This document shows positions 36,540 to 45,898 of a stretch of 64,000 nt of DNA, in pieces. The stretch lies in assembly GCA_977017575.1 (NCBI GenBank), contig CDRNVI010000053.1, positions 434,001 through 498,000 on the forward strand, written 5' to 3'. Made by a program: the position numbers and the translations under genes. The stretch is from Paramoeba atlantica. Lineage: Eukaryota; Discosea. The notes under the pieces were generated by a model. The model had not been told where the DNA came from. It worked only from the letters and a program-made list of their open reading frames with translations, and did not search any database. Every line of letters starts with the position of its first letter. Position 1 is the stretch's first letter.

Positions 36540-37061
36540 TCTTGCATAGATCAGCATAAATCTAGTTATTAACGATACGAATAGCTGACGCTTCATTTCG
36601 TAGATTTTTTACAATCCTACATACTGTACATCATAGCTGCAGGATTATTAATAATTCTGTTCGGTAATAATAATTATTATTAATAAATTATTAATAAATT
36701 ATTATTGGGCTTTTGCACTCAGATTTCTCGCTCTTAATTTTGTATCAAACAATATTTTCATGCCAAAAAGGAGCATTGATGGGGATCTCCTTATGGAGTC
36801 GATGCTGATGCTTCGAGCATCATTATATGCACCTCAACCTACGCGGGAAGTAGGAGCCTACACCTAACGCAGGTAAGGGGGCTGTACCAACAACAACTCC
36901 TTATGGGGTGCTGATATCGAGGGCCGGGAAATGCCAAACTCTGTATGTGTATGATGTGTTGCAACGAAAATGAGCTTTCTGGATCTCTTCGCGGTCTTCC
37001 CTGGTGCTGCCATCATACTGCTGCAATTGAAGCAGACCACATATAGGGGCTCCTCCACATG

Positions 37062-37096
37062 CGAGGGGCTCTTCATGTGTCACTCGCAGCCCCTCG
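37062..37096. repeat. Inverted repeat, 9-bp stem with 17-base loop
   Basis: CGAGGGGCT at 37062-37070 pairs exactly with AGCCCCTCG at 37088-37096. Part of this segment recurs near 40337. Confidence 0.9.
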
Positions 37097-37310
37097 TGTA
37101 AATGCATATTGAATTATTAATAATATTAATAATTTTATTTTTTGAATAATAAGAATTATTAATAATTATTATTACAAAATTTACAAAATAATTATTATTA
37201 CAGCTATGCTGTATATGTATGATACTGTATGTATGATTTCTACTATACTACTCTGTATAATTCTTTTTAACTCACCGATTTCAACTTTTTTCAACTTTCA
37301 CAAGAAAAGC

Positions 37311-37325
37311 GTTTCATTTTCCTAG
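37311..37325 (+). promoter_or_regulatory. Probable spliced-leader acceptor
   Basis: TTTCATTTTCCTAG ends at 37325, 22 bases before the exonuclease ATG at 37348. Confidence 0.5.
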
Positions 37326-37347
37326 TCCTGCAACACTTTTTTCGTCC

Positions 37348-38295
37348 ATGTTCTTGACCTCCGCACTCCGCCTGGCAGGCTCCATGTCCTCCATGCTTCG
37401 AACCGTTAAAGACAACTACTCCCGCAACACGTTACACGAACTCTCGGATGAGATACTCCTCGCGTACGGTAGAATGCGACACCTCCCTCTTGTGGGCTCT
37501 CGCGAAGATCTCCTGCGACGGTTCTACCAATACATCTATCGCAAGGACTGTCACGAGCGGGTCCAGATGGTGTGCTACGACTTGGAGTTTACCGGGACTC
37601 CACGTTGGACAGCGCAGCGCGACCTTTACATTCCTGATCAGGAGATGGTGGAAATTGCGGCCTACCACCCAGCATCGGAGAAAACTTTCTCGCGACTTGT
37701 TCGCCCCGTACAGTACGCGTTAAGTGAGGAAGCAGCGCAGCTCACGGGACTCACACAGGAGCAATTGCAAAGGGATGGGGTCCCGGTAGGGCAGGTGCTG
37801 GAGTCATTCTTTGCGTGGATATCGAATTGTACGCAACAAACGGCTGAAGAGTCGAAAGAGAACGCTTCTTCTTCTGCTCACAATTTAGTTCCAGACGCGA
37901 ATGATTGTAATTCACAAGCGTTAGCTAGGAGGGGCAGTGTTATGCTCATATCTCACGGTGGTCTACTTCATGACGCCCGCATGATCCGACACTATTCGAC
38001 ACAATCATCTCTTTCTATTCCTTCCTACTTGTACTTTGCAGATTCTTACAAATTACTGCGAGAGTGTACGCGTAATAAAGGCTCTGATTTGACGAGTCTA
38101 AAACTCGAAGCTCTGCTCAATCAATTTGAAATAATTCCTCTGGAGCAACACCATCGAGCTCTAAGTGATGCCATCGGAACATGGAAAGTCTTGCAAGCCG
38201 CAATATTGCAATATGGCACAAAGTACTTTACTCCTTCACAAGAAATTGCCAGGAAATACATGAGTTGGAAGAGAGGTGACGGTTCGAAAAAGTAA
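37348..38295 (+). CDS. ERI1-like 3'-5' exoribonuclease (SAP + DEDDh)
   Basis: A 315-residue protein. Residues 28-62 (NTLHELSDEILLAYGRMRHL, GSREDLLRRF) resemble a SAP-type helix-extended-helix motif. A DEDDh exonuclease follows: D78-L-E80 in CYDLEFTG, EIAAY, LTGLTQEQL, D209 in LISHGGLLHDARM and H269-x4-D274 in HHRALSDA. SAP followed by DEDDh is the ERI1/3'hExo layout, whose members trim histone mRNA, 5.8S rRNA and small RNAs. An insert of about 30 Ser/Glu-rich residues sits between the second and third motifs. The first 20 residues (MFLTSALRLAGSMSSMLR) could be a mitochondrial presequence. The orthologue is uncertain; the enzyme class is firm. Confidence 0.85.
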   Translation: MFLTSALRLAGSMSSMLRTVKDNYSRNTLHELSDEILLAYGRMRHLPLVGSREDLLRRFYQYIYRKDCHERVQMVCYDLEFTGTPRWTAQRDLYIPDQEMVEIAAYHPASEKTFSRLVRPVQYALSEEAAQLTGLTQEQLQRDGVPVGQVLESFFAWISNCTQQTAEESKENASSSAHNLVPDANDCNSQALARRGSVMLISHGGLLHDARMIRHYSTQSSLSIPSYLYFADSYKLLRECTRNKGSDLTSLKLEALLNQFEIIPLEQHHRALSDAIGTWKVLQAAILQYGTKYFTPSQEIARKYMSWKRGDGSKK

Positions 38296-38480
38296 TCACC
38301 ATTTTTAGTAATCAGGCAGTTTTCAGACTCGTAAATGAGTGAAATAAAAATTGAATTCTTTTAATTACAGTACTAAAATTATTTATCTCGATTTCATAGC
38401 TTTACACATTAAGCTTTAAACCCTAAGCCTTAAAATATATTTTTTGACAATATCAGATAGTTTTAAACACGGTGTTTTTA

Positions 38481-38960
38481 ATGTGTTCACAGGTAAATGA
38501 CGTTTCGTCCATCTTTTCTTGCTTAAGGCGTAGAGGCCCACAGGCATATTTGAAATCCGAATCGTCAGCTAAGGTAGCTGAACGCAATGTTGGCAGGCTC
38601 AAAAAGAAGCCAAAACCACGTAAGAACAAGCCCAATGATAAAGAAATCACATTGATCTCACGTACAGGCATTGAATCAGAGTCAAAAGAACATGAAGCAG
38701 ATGCTACTACCAAAAAACAAGGAAAATCTGTCGCAGCGCCTTCTAGATTAAAGCAGTTTTCTCACATTCCGAATGTTTTCGGTGTGGATGACGAAGAATT
38801 TTTTGATGTAAAAGGGGAAAAACGAAACTCGGCAAGAAGATTTGCGGAAGGTTACGCTATTTATACAGAGGACGAAATACAAAACCAAGTTTCTAAAAAG
38901 AAACTTCGGGTTTCAGGAACTACCGATTTATGTCCTTTCGACTGTGATTGTTGCTTTTAA
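38481..38960 (+). CDS. DUF1764 family protein
   Basis: A 159-residue Lys/Glu-rich protein ending in the diagnostic tail of DUF1764: RRFAEGYAIYTEDEI followed by GTTDLCPFDCDCCF. In other eukaryotes the family ends GTPLCPFDCDCCF. The N-terminal half is basic and disordered (GRLKKKPKPRKNKPN). Function is unknown; the cysteine-rich end may bind metal, and the basic part suggests a nuclear or nucleolar location (inference). The ATG at 38481 is the first in frame. Confidence 0.88.
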   Translation: MCSQVNDVSSIFSCLRRRGPQAYLKSESSAKVAERNVGRLKKKPKPRKNKPNDKEITLISRTGIESESKEHEADATTKKQGKSVAAPSRLKQFSHIPNVFGVDDEEFFDVKGEKRNSARRFAEGYAIYTEDEIQNQVSKKKLRVSGTTDLCPFDCDCCF

Positions 38961-39122
38961 AGCTTTGTATCGTCGGGAGGCAGGTAGCGAAATGGGAATT
39001 CTTCCTTTTACTATTTTTCAATAAACTAAGCCATTTAATCGGCCAGATTTGCGTCCGATTTAGTAAATAGGAATATTCTTTTTATTAATTTTTTGAAAGC
39101 CATACCTTCAATACAATTGTGC

Positions 39123-40289
39123 ATGTCAGCAAAGACGTACTGCTGGACACGTCCTGACGACCCAGAACCATTGTTCTCCAGTGAACCACCTCCTGCCGCA
39201 AGCGATGGATCTACACGGGTATGGGTGGATGGATGCTTTGATTTAATGCATTTTGGGCATTTCAACATACTGCGACAGGCTCGATCATTGGGTCATGTTG
39301 TATTCGCAGGTATACACTCCTCAGCTGAGATCGAGCACCACAAGGGCGCTGCTCCCGTGTACAATGATAAGGAAAGAGCAATTTTGGCTCGCGGTTGTCG
39401 ATGGGTGGATTACGTGCTAGAGAATGCTCCTTATGTCACTCGCTTGCGTCATATGCAACAACTTAACATCGACGTTGTAGTTCACGGAGATGACGTATCG
39501 TTCGATGCGGACGGAGATAACTCGTACAAAGAAATTTTATCAATGGGTAAGATGCGAATCGCCCGGAGAACTCTGGGAATTAGCACAACTGACATAATCG
39601 ATCGTATTCTATTCTCGGTGCCTTCGCTAGATCAGGATGAAGAAGGTTCTGAGCCGTATCGGGCAGCGAAAAAAATAGCGAAGTGCAAGTCACAATATCC
39701 AGTTCTTCAAGAAACTGTAGATAACAAGTCCACAGTATGTGCACCTGAACCTGAAACTGGTCTTTGCACTATTCGGGAAAGTCTTCCGTATGTTCTTTTC
39801 TCTGAACAAGTTATTCAATGGAGTGGAGTTCATTCTTCATGTTTTCCGACATGTCAAAAAGTGATTTACATTCACGGCGTATTTGATTTATTTCACGCTG
39901 GACACGTATCCTTTCTTAACGTCGCACGTGGGTACGGAAATTACCTTGTAATAGGTCTTGTTGTGAAGGATGGAGAAATTCCTATTCCATGTCTCAATCT
40001 CACGGAGCGATCCCTGGCGCTAATGTCCTGTAGATACGTTGATTATGTGATTCAGGATGTTCCTGATGAAATTCCGTTAAGTTTTATTAACTATCTTCGC
40101 GCTTCGGGAGTGGATGTAGCTGTGGACATAAGAAAAATATTCAGCACACGGAACAACAATCTATTTAAAAACTACGGATTATATAGAAATATTGGGTGTG
40201 ATGACGTGGTTGATCGAGAAAATATCCTGAATAGAGTGCGATCGAATAACGCTACTTATCTAACCCGAAACGAGAGACGCAGGCCCTAG
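39123..40289 (+). CDS. PCYT2: Ethanolamine-phosphate cytidylyltransferase (ECT)
   Basis: A 388-residue enzyme with two cytidylyltransferase domains. The first has VDGCFDLMHFGHFN with the HxGH motif at residues 43-46, VHGDDVSFDADG and RRTLGISTTDIIDR. The second has IHGVFDLFHAGHVSFL but a degenerate end (NIGCDDVVDR in place of RTxGxSTT). This tandem layout is specific to ECT, which makes CDP-ethanolamine from CTP and phosphoethanolamine in the cytosol, the rate-limiting step of the Kennedy pathway for PE. Length matches human PCYT2 (389). PE then feeds the PSS encoded at 14.3 kb. Start is the first ATG in frame. Confidence 0.95.
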   Translation: MSAKTYCWTRPDDPEPLFSSEPPPAASDGSTRVWVDGCFDLMHFGHFNILRQARSLGHVVFAGIHSSAEIEHHKGAAPVYNDKERAILARGCRWVDYVLENAPYVTRLRHMQQLNIDVVVHGDDVSFDADGDNSYKEILSMGKMRIARRTLGISTTDIIDRILFSVPSLDQDEEGSEPYRAAKKIAKCKSQYPVLQETVDNKSTVCAPEPETGLCTIRESLPYVLFSEQVIQWSGVHSSCFPTCQKVIYIHGVFDLFHAGHVSFLNVARGYGNYLVIGLVVKDGEIPIPCLNLTERSLALMSCRYVDYVIQDVPDEIPLSFINYLRASGVDVAVDIRKIFSTRNNNLFKNYGLYRNIGCDDVVDRENILNRVRSNNATYLTRNERRRP

Positions 40290-40380
40290 AATCATTATTT
40301 ATGATTCGCCATGATGTTTCGTTGCGGGTTCGGCGATGCACACTCGAAGTCCCTCTTGTACCATGATGTAGTGCAACATA

Positions 40381-40452
40381 AGATACTGTACTGTATGTAC
40401 TGTACTGCACGTACTGTACTGCAAGATACTGTACTGTATGTACAATATGTAT
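40381..40452. repeat. Degenerate short tandem repeat of ATACTGTACTGTATGT type
   Basis: Several copies of AGATACTGTACTG and TACTGTACTGCA follow one another. The unit is itself near-palindromic (GTAC centres). Confidence 0.85.
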
Positions 40453-40590
40453 AAGATAATAAATTTATAAGATACATGTATGGTGTATAGAGATATTACA
40501 ACAAAGACTTTTGGCTACTTGGAAGAATTTGTGCGTGATTCAACTTTATGGACTTACTTTTACACATACTTGTTCCACTGGGGCAAATGT

Positions 40591-40606
40591 TTTAGTCTCT
40601 CTCTAG
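40591..40606 (+). promoter_or_regulatory. Probable spliced-leader acceptor
   Basis: TTTAGTCTCTCTCTAG ends at 40606, 12 bases before the PDI ATG at 40619. Confidence 0.6.
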
Positions 40607-40618
40607 CCTACAACTACT

Positions 40619-43600
40619 ATGATCCACCTAATTCTTTTTTTATGTCTTCTCTGCTCTCCACTTCAAGCCTCTGAAGTTATTGAACTAACGCGTGAAAACT
40701 TCTATCAATATACGGATGTCGGTCACACTGCTGTAGAATTTTACGCGCCGTGGTGCGGTCACTGTCAAGATTTGACTCCAGAATGGGAGGAAGCGGCAAA
40801 AACTACAAAATCGATAGTATTCGGTAAAGTGGATGCGACAAAAGAGGAAGAATTGGCGCATGAATACAACATTCGTGGTTATCCTACAATACTGCTCTTT
40901 GAAGAAGGGTCTGCTACAGAATACACCGGTGGTAGGAAGGCTACGGAGATAGTGGAGTGGATGGAAAGTAGGATTCAACCGCCAGTGCGCGAGGCTTCGT
41001 CCATGGAATCTTTAGGAATAAACACAAGAAATACTGGAAAAATTAGTTTGGCATTATGCTATCCGCTTGAGAGCCACATTGGAGAAGCATTCACTAGTCA
41101 TGCGCGCCGATTGCGCAGCAACTTTTCATTTTTTCATGTCGCTGAGTGTAGCACCCAGTCAAGTCATGCAGTTTTTATGCATAAGCCTTTCGAAGAAGAA
41201 ATTTCTAAGTTTCGGGGTAATCTTGAAGATAACGAGGTTTTCGATGCGTGGCTTCGAGCGGAATCCTTCCCCGCTTTGGCCGAGATTGGTCCGGACAACG
41301 TTAAATCTTATATGGAACGCGGTTTGCCATTGGCATGGCTCTTTGTTGACCCTACGCACGAAGAACGAACATCTCAGGCGTTGAAAACCGTTCGTGACGT
41401 TGCTCTCCGATTTCGAAACAATATGAGTTTTGTGTACCTTCCTGGCAAGGAGTACGCACAAATTATGAACCAACTTGGGCACAATGGTACTATTTTTCCT
41501 TCGTTTTCCATTGACAGGAAGACGAATGAATATTATGCCTTTCCTCCTGGAGAAGAACTGGAAGAAAAGAATCTTTCAGAGTTTTGTGATGCATTCTTTA
41601 GCGACCGATTGCAGCGTTCCTTGAAATCTGAGCCCAGTCCAACTCAGTCTCTTTGTGAAGGCTTAACTACTATCGTAGGAACAACATTTCAGAAGATCGT
41701 ACTTGATCGGGAGCAGGACACTCTTGTAGCATTTCATGCCCCTTGGTGTGAGCCTTGCAAAAAATTGATGCGCTCGTATCGTCGTTTGGCGATCGCCCTC
41801 CAAGGAAGTGAAATAAACGTGGCTCAAATTGATGTCGGGTCGAACGATCTCTCTGGCAATGTTACTCTATCCTCGCTTCCCACTGTTTTACTTTTCCTTA
41901 ATAATAAAACTGAACCACTACGCTACCCTGGACCATATACTGCAGAAAGCCTACTAGAATTTCTTAAAACTCATACGAATACGGAAATCACAGTTTCTGA
42001 GGGCGACGACCTAATTTCCGACATTGCCGCTGAAGAGATATTAACACTCGATAGGTTTCGCGAATTACTTGCAGAAGACACAGCGCGGGTAATGCTTTTC
42101 ACTAATACAAGAGGGGCGAAGTACTATGAGTATAAAAGAATTTGTTCATCTCTCAGTGAGATAGCTAACTTGGCATTCGTGCAAAACGAGAACATCGCGC
42201 ACCCTCATCATGACGGCTCTCTAGTGCTTTACCGTCCATGGATGGCTCATAACGAGAGAAATTTAACGTTTACAGGTGATATTTCTAATCACTCAATGCT
42301 TACTCAATGGATAAAGGACAACAGTTTTCCTTTGATAGATGAAATTAATGCCGAAAAACATTCAAGATACGCTAGTCGAGGTCTTCCGATGCTTTGGCTC
42401 TTTGCTATACCAGAGGATAAAGAATCAGAAAAAGCTAAAGATGTTCTTTTGGCAGTTGCAGAACATTTCAAAACTAAGATGAGTTGTGTTTGGTTAAATC
42501 ATACAATGCACCCCAGAATGGCATCTCGATTTACGCTGTCGGGTGAAATATTTCCTGCTTTAGCAATTGATGACTTAGCGACACGATCGTTTTACGTGTA
42601 TCCTGAAGAGAGGTCATTGGACTTTGATTCAATAACAAAATTTACCCAAGATTTTCTAGATGGCAATTTGAAACGTTCACTTTTCTCTGAGCCCATACCC
42701 CACAGAGAGACATTCAAGGGATTGACCACATTGGTAAGTAAAGCATTAGAGAAGTATGTAAATAAGGGCGATAAGGACTTGCTTCTTGAGTTTTATTCAC
42801 CGGAGTGTGGCTACTGTCAGGAATTTGATCCAATATATCGAAAGATAGCGCTTTCATTACGCCCAGTGTCTAATCTTATTGTCGGATCTATAGATGCAGT
42901 CGCAAACGAAATTATGTCCTCCTTTACAATTACTGGTTACCCGACGCTCTATTTCTGCCCGGTCGGAAAGGAACACATTCTTTACGAAGGACCACGCGAG
43001 CCCTACGATATACTGGAATTCGTCAAGCTGCACGCAACCGTTGATATTAATATAACTACGAAAGACCTTGACAATCCAAAGAACATTGTGGAAGTTCTTA
43101 CAGATTGGGGAGATCTTGAAGACTTTAAAGGCTATTCTGATGCAGCCCTTGTATGCTTCGCTCACGAGTCGGGTCAAGTAGCTTCCCATTTCAATGCTAC
43201 GATTTCTCTTTTTCCGATATATGTTGATGCTGCGATATACGTGTGCCGTGAAATACCTCATGAATTAGACAACCATGTCGTCCTTTTCAGGGCGTTGGAC
43301 AACGAAAATGTTACATTTACGGGAGATCTGACATCCGCAAGTGAGCTGCACGAATTCCTAGAATCTGAGGCATTTCCTTTAATAAGCGAGATGAATCCTA
43401 TGTTACATCACCGCTATGAAGCAAGAGGGCTTCCTCTGGTGTGGATTCTTCTCAACCGAACTGACATCGAGCGAAGTGTAAATACGCTCACGATTGCTCA
43501 AGTTGTTGCTGGGATGTATCGGAAGAAGTTCAGTTTTATACACGTTGATGGCTCGGAACAAGTTGACATCAGCGATATGTTTCAATTCTCGGGTTACGTA

Positions 43601-43834
43601 TTTCCAGTGGCTGGGATTGATGACCCGGAATCAGGCAATTATTATGCCATGCCGGAAACAACCGAATTTACAACGCAATCATTGAGTGATTTTTTGGAAG
43701 AATTTTTATCCGGCACGCTTGAACCCGTTTCCGAAGAGGCAATATCACCGGAATCTGATGTTGAATGGGAACAATCAGAACGCGATGAATCGCATTCTAC
43801 TGAACTTCCTTTAGAAATTATGGAAGAACTTTGA
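40619..43834 (+). CDS. Giant protein disulfide isomerase with three a-b-b' units
   Basis: A 1071-residue ER protein. Signal peptide MIHLILFLCLLCSPLQA. Three thioredoxin a-domains carry CGHC (C46-C49, in FYAPWCGHC), CEPC (C377-C380, in FHAPWCEPC) and CGYC (C730-C733, in FYSPECGYC). After each comes a b-b' pair; the b' start recurs three times (AESFPALAEIGPDN, NSFPLIDEIN, EAFPLISEMN, each followed by RGLP-x-xW). The order is thus (a-b-b')x3, about twice the length of classic PDI (a-b-b'-a'). The last four residues are MEEL, a plausible ER-retention signal. The protein likely arose by internal duplication of a gene like its downstream neighbour. It should form, reduce or isomerise disulfides. 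Confidence 0.92.
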   Translation: MIHLILFLCLLCSPLQASEVIELTRENFYQYTDVGHTAVEFYAPWCGHCQDLTPEWEEAAKTTKSIVFGKVDATKEEELAHEYNIRGYPTILLFEEGSATEYTGGRKATEIVEWMESRIQPPVREASSMESLGINTRNTGKISLALCYPLESHIGEAFTSHARRLRSNFSFFHVAECSTQSSHAVFMHKPFEEEISKFRGNLEDNEVFDAWLRAESFPALAEIGPDNVKSYMERGLPLAWLFVDPTHEERTSQALKTVRDVALRFRNNMSFVYLPGKEYAQIMNQLGHNGTIFPSFSIDRKTNEYYAFPPGEELEEKNLSEFCDAFFSDRLQRSLKSEPSPTQSLCEGLTTIVGTTFQKIVLDREQDTLVAFHAPWCEPCKKLMRSYRRLAIALQGSEINVAQIDVGSNDLSGNVTLSSLPTVLLFLNNKTEPLRYPGPYTAESLLEFLKTHTNTEITVSEGDDLISDIAAEEILTLDRFRELLAEDTARVMLFTNTRGAKYYEYKRICSSLSEIANLAFVQNENIAHPHHDGSLVLYRPWMAHNERNLTFTGDISNHSMLTQWIKDNSFPLIDEINAEKHSRYASRGLPMLWLFAIPEDKESEKAKDVLLAVAEHFKTKMSCVWLNHTMHPRMASRFTLSGEIFPALAIDDLATRSFYVYPEERSLDFDSITKFTQDFLDGNLKRSLFSEPIPHRETFKGLTTLVSKALEKYVNKGDKDLLLEFYSPECGYCQEFDPIYRKIALSLRPVSNLIVGSIDAVANEIMSSFTITGYPTLYFCPVGKEHILYEGPREPYDILEFVKLHATVDINITTKDLDNPKNIVEVLTDWGDLEDFKGYSDAALVCFAHESGQVASHFNATISLFPIYVDAAIYVCREIPHELDNHVVLFRALDNENVTFTGDLTSASELHEFLESEAFPLISEMNPMLHHRYEARGLPLVWILLNRTDIERSVNTLTIAQVVAGMYRKKFSFIHVDGSEQVDISDMFQFSGYVFPVAGIDDPESGNYYAMPETTEFTTQSLSDFLEEFLSGTLEPVSEEAISPESDVEWEQSERDESHSTELPLEIMEEL

Positions 43835-44149
43835 TATCATAATTTTGAAATGCGGTCGGGACGGACTTATGTATCCTGATGAAATGTTCGCATAAGCAGA
43901 TCATGCACATGTATGGGCGATATGTTTTTATTCCTTTAAGGCCTGATTCTAGGAGGGTTGTAGATGAACACGCTAGGAGATTGGGGTATATGGTTAAGTA
44001 ACTCATTCTAGTTCAATACGTTTCTTTAGTTCTTTCTTGTAGCCGCCTTTAATTATTTCTTGTACTGGTACCTGGAATTATTACCTTGTATTACATTATT
44101 TCTTTGGTATTTAAAGGCGTTAAGTATTTACGATTTCTGAAGAAGGCAC
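43835..44149. other. Intergenic spacer between the two PDI genes
   Basis: 315 bp without a recognisable gene. T-rich segments at 44030-44110 (for example TTCTTTAGTTCTTTCTTGTAG) are candidate acceptor sequence. Confidence 0.4.
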
Positions 44150-45589
44150 ATGTCACTACTCTTAACGCTTCTGAGCTTTCTGTTCCTTAGCACCGGACGC
44201 ATCTCTGCCTCGGACGTTGTGGTTGGCACCCCAGAAAATTTTCATGAAACTATCAAAGAGGGAGTCATAATGGTGGAATTTTATGCTCCTTGGTGCACTC
44301 ATTGCAAGAAGCTAGAGCCGGAGTGGGAGAGTGCGGCTACGGAACTTAAGGGACAGGCAACATTCATGAAGTTCGACGCTACCACCGACGAGTCACTGGC
44401 CCGAGGCTATGGCGTGAAGGGCTTTCCCACTATTAAAGTGTTTGTCGACGGAGAAGTGGGAGACTACGAAGGAGAGCGTACAGCCAAAGCACTCGTTGCT
44501 TTCGCCAAACGTAGACTTTCTTCACCCGTTGTTGAAATCAGTGATGCAGAAGCTTTAGCTGCTTTTAAAGCGGACAATGTTGTGGGTATAGTCCTTTACA
44601 CTTCCCCCAATAGTGATGTTTTCAAAAGTTTTGATCGTAATGCCAAGGCTTTGCGTGAGACAGTACCGTTTGCTGTCGTATACGACAGCGTTCTCCTTGG
44701 TGAGTACACCTTGGACTCCATAGTAATGTTCAAGCGTTTCGAAGAAAACGAAACTAGGTTTGAGGGAGATATTGCTGACCGAAAAGCCTTTGAAAAGTGG
44801 GTGCTGGTAGAAGCTTTTCCACTATTAGGGGAAATAGGACCTGACAACTACCGTAACTATGTGAAACGCGGCTTCCCCCTTGCTTGGCTTTTCGTTGATC
44901 CTTCCGTGGAGGATGCAACGCTTGAAGTTCAAAAACTTGTACGTGGAGTGGCGAGTAAGTACAAAGGGGCGTTGAGCTTTGTCTATCTCCCGATACAAGA
45001 TGGAAATTACCTACAAATGGTCCGTCGCTTTGGTTTAACTGGTGATAAATATCCAGTTTTCGCCATTGATGCGGCCGAAAATAAGTACTTCGCCTATTCT
45101 GAAGATCAAGATATTAGTGCAGAGGCATTAGAAGAATTTTGTTCCAAGTTTGTGAACGGTTCCTTGGAGCGTACCGTAAAATCTGAAGCAGTACCAGAGG
45201 TTGCTGAAGTGGATGGACTGACTACTGTTGTGGGGAAAACGTTCTTATCCGTCGTCAAGAACACGACAAATGATGTTCTTCTTGTGCTACACGCCCCATG
45301 GTGTGGGCATTGCAAACATTTGGCCCCTACATACGGTTCTCTTGCATCAGCGCTACGAGATGTGCCGACTATTACAGTAGCACAAATGGACGCGACAACG
45401 AACGACCCCTCGGAAGATTTTGATGTCCAAGGCTTTCCGTCAATTTTTTTCATACCTGCAGGAAAGGAAAAGATGATGTACGAAGGTGAACGAAGTGCAT
45501 CCGCTATGTTGGCGTATGTCAAGGAACACGCCACGCACCACATCGATGTAGATGAAAGCGCAGTCGGACAGCCTTCCGAAGGCCAGTGA
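44150..45589 (+). CDS. PDI: Protein disulfide isomerase, classic a-b-b'-a'
   Basis: A 479-residue PDI. Signal peptide SLLLTLLSFLFLSTGRISA. First a domain FYAPWCTHCKKLEPEW with C49-T-H-C52; last a' domain LHAPWCGHCKHLAPTY with C385-G-H-C388. Two b domains lie between, with EAFPLLGEIGPDNYRNYVKRGFPLAWLF closely matching the first b' of the upstream giant PDI (shared motif FP-x2-EIGPDN and RG-x-PLAWLFVDP). It catalyses disulfide formation in the ER. The C-terminus (GQPSEGQ) lacks any KDEL-like signal, unlike its MEEL-ended neighbour. The two are tandem paralogues. Confidence 0.94.
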   Translation: MSLLLTLLSFLFLSTGRISASDVVVGTPENFHETIKEGVIMVEFYAPWCTHCKKLEPEWESAATELKGQATFMKFDATTDESLARGYGVKGFPTIKVFVDGEVGDYEGERTAKALVAFAKRRLSSPVVEISDAEALAAFKADNVVGIVLYTSPNSDVFKSFDRNAKALRETVPFAVVYDSVLLGEYTLDSIVMFKRFEENETRFEGDIADRKAFEKWVLVEAFPLLGEIGPDNYRNYVKRGFPLAWLFVDPSVEDATLEVQKLVRGVASKYKGALSFVYLPIQDGNYLQMVRRFGLTGDKYPVFAIDAAENKYFAYSEDQDISAEALEEFCSKFVNGSLERTVKSEAVPEVAEVDGLTTVVGKTFLSVVKNTTNDVLLVLHAPWCGHCKHLAPTYGSLASALRDVPTITVAQMDATTNDPSEDFDVQGFPSIFFIPAGKEKMMYEGERSASAMLAYVKEHATHHIDVDESAVGQPSEGQ

Positions 45590-45898
45590 CAAGGATTGGA
45601 TCACATTAGGAATTCTAGAAAAGGCTTTGCTCGAGTTTAAAACGTTAGGTTCATTATACAAGTTGTTAGTGGATTTACTACTCCTCATTCTTTGTGGGCG
45701 CACTATCATCCATTTATCAAGAATTGCTTTTTTGCTGTTTTACAGTTGAATATTGGTTAATACAAAAATCATATGTTTAAGCTTTTACTGCTGCTTTGAA
45801 TTCCAATACATTTATTGAAATATTTCTAGTGAGATTCGAGCTGAGATTCAAACAATTATTTGCTGAAATACATCAGATAATAGATTACTGCTATAATA
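45590..45898. other. Intergenic spacer
   Basis: 309 bp, AT-rich, no supported gene. The sequence continues open for a short distance in another frame past the PDI stop, but the peptide has no features beyond T-rich-tract-derived Leu/Phe. Confidence 0.4.

Larger units (their letters stand above)
36540..37347. other. Long intergenic region: GC-normal core flanked by TAATAATTATTA repeats
   Basis: 808 bp, the longest spacer in the window. AT-only repeat tracts (36645-36705 and 37108-37200, built from TTATTAATAAT-type words) bracket a 400-bp core of ordinary GC content. The core contains two related segments (CTCCTTATGGAGTCGATGCT at 36787 and CTCCTTATGGGGTGCTGAT at 36897) and a 9-bp perfect hairpin (37062-37070 with 37088-37096). 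No protein is supported. It could be a short non-autonomous mobile element, a degenerated insertion or an ncRNA locus. Confidence 0.55.
40290..40618. other. Intergenic spacer with TACTGTACTG repeats
   Basis: 329 bp. The segment 40381-40452 is a degenerate repeat of TACTGTACTG[TC]A with GCAAGATACTGTACTGTATG variants. CACTCGAAGTCCCTCTTGTA (about 40337-40356) is related to 37081-37100. No gene is supported. Confidence 0.6.

Noticed and set aside
40295-40477. Possible tRNA-like or structured RNA around a GGGTTCGG word
   Set aside because: No cloverleaf could be drawn; the segment is mostly short tandem repeat.
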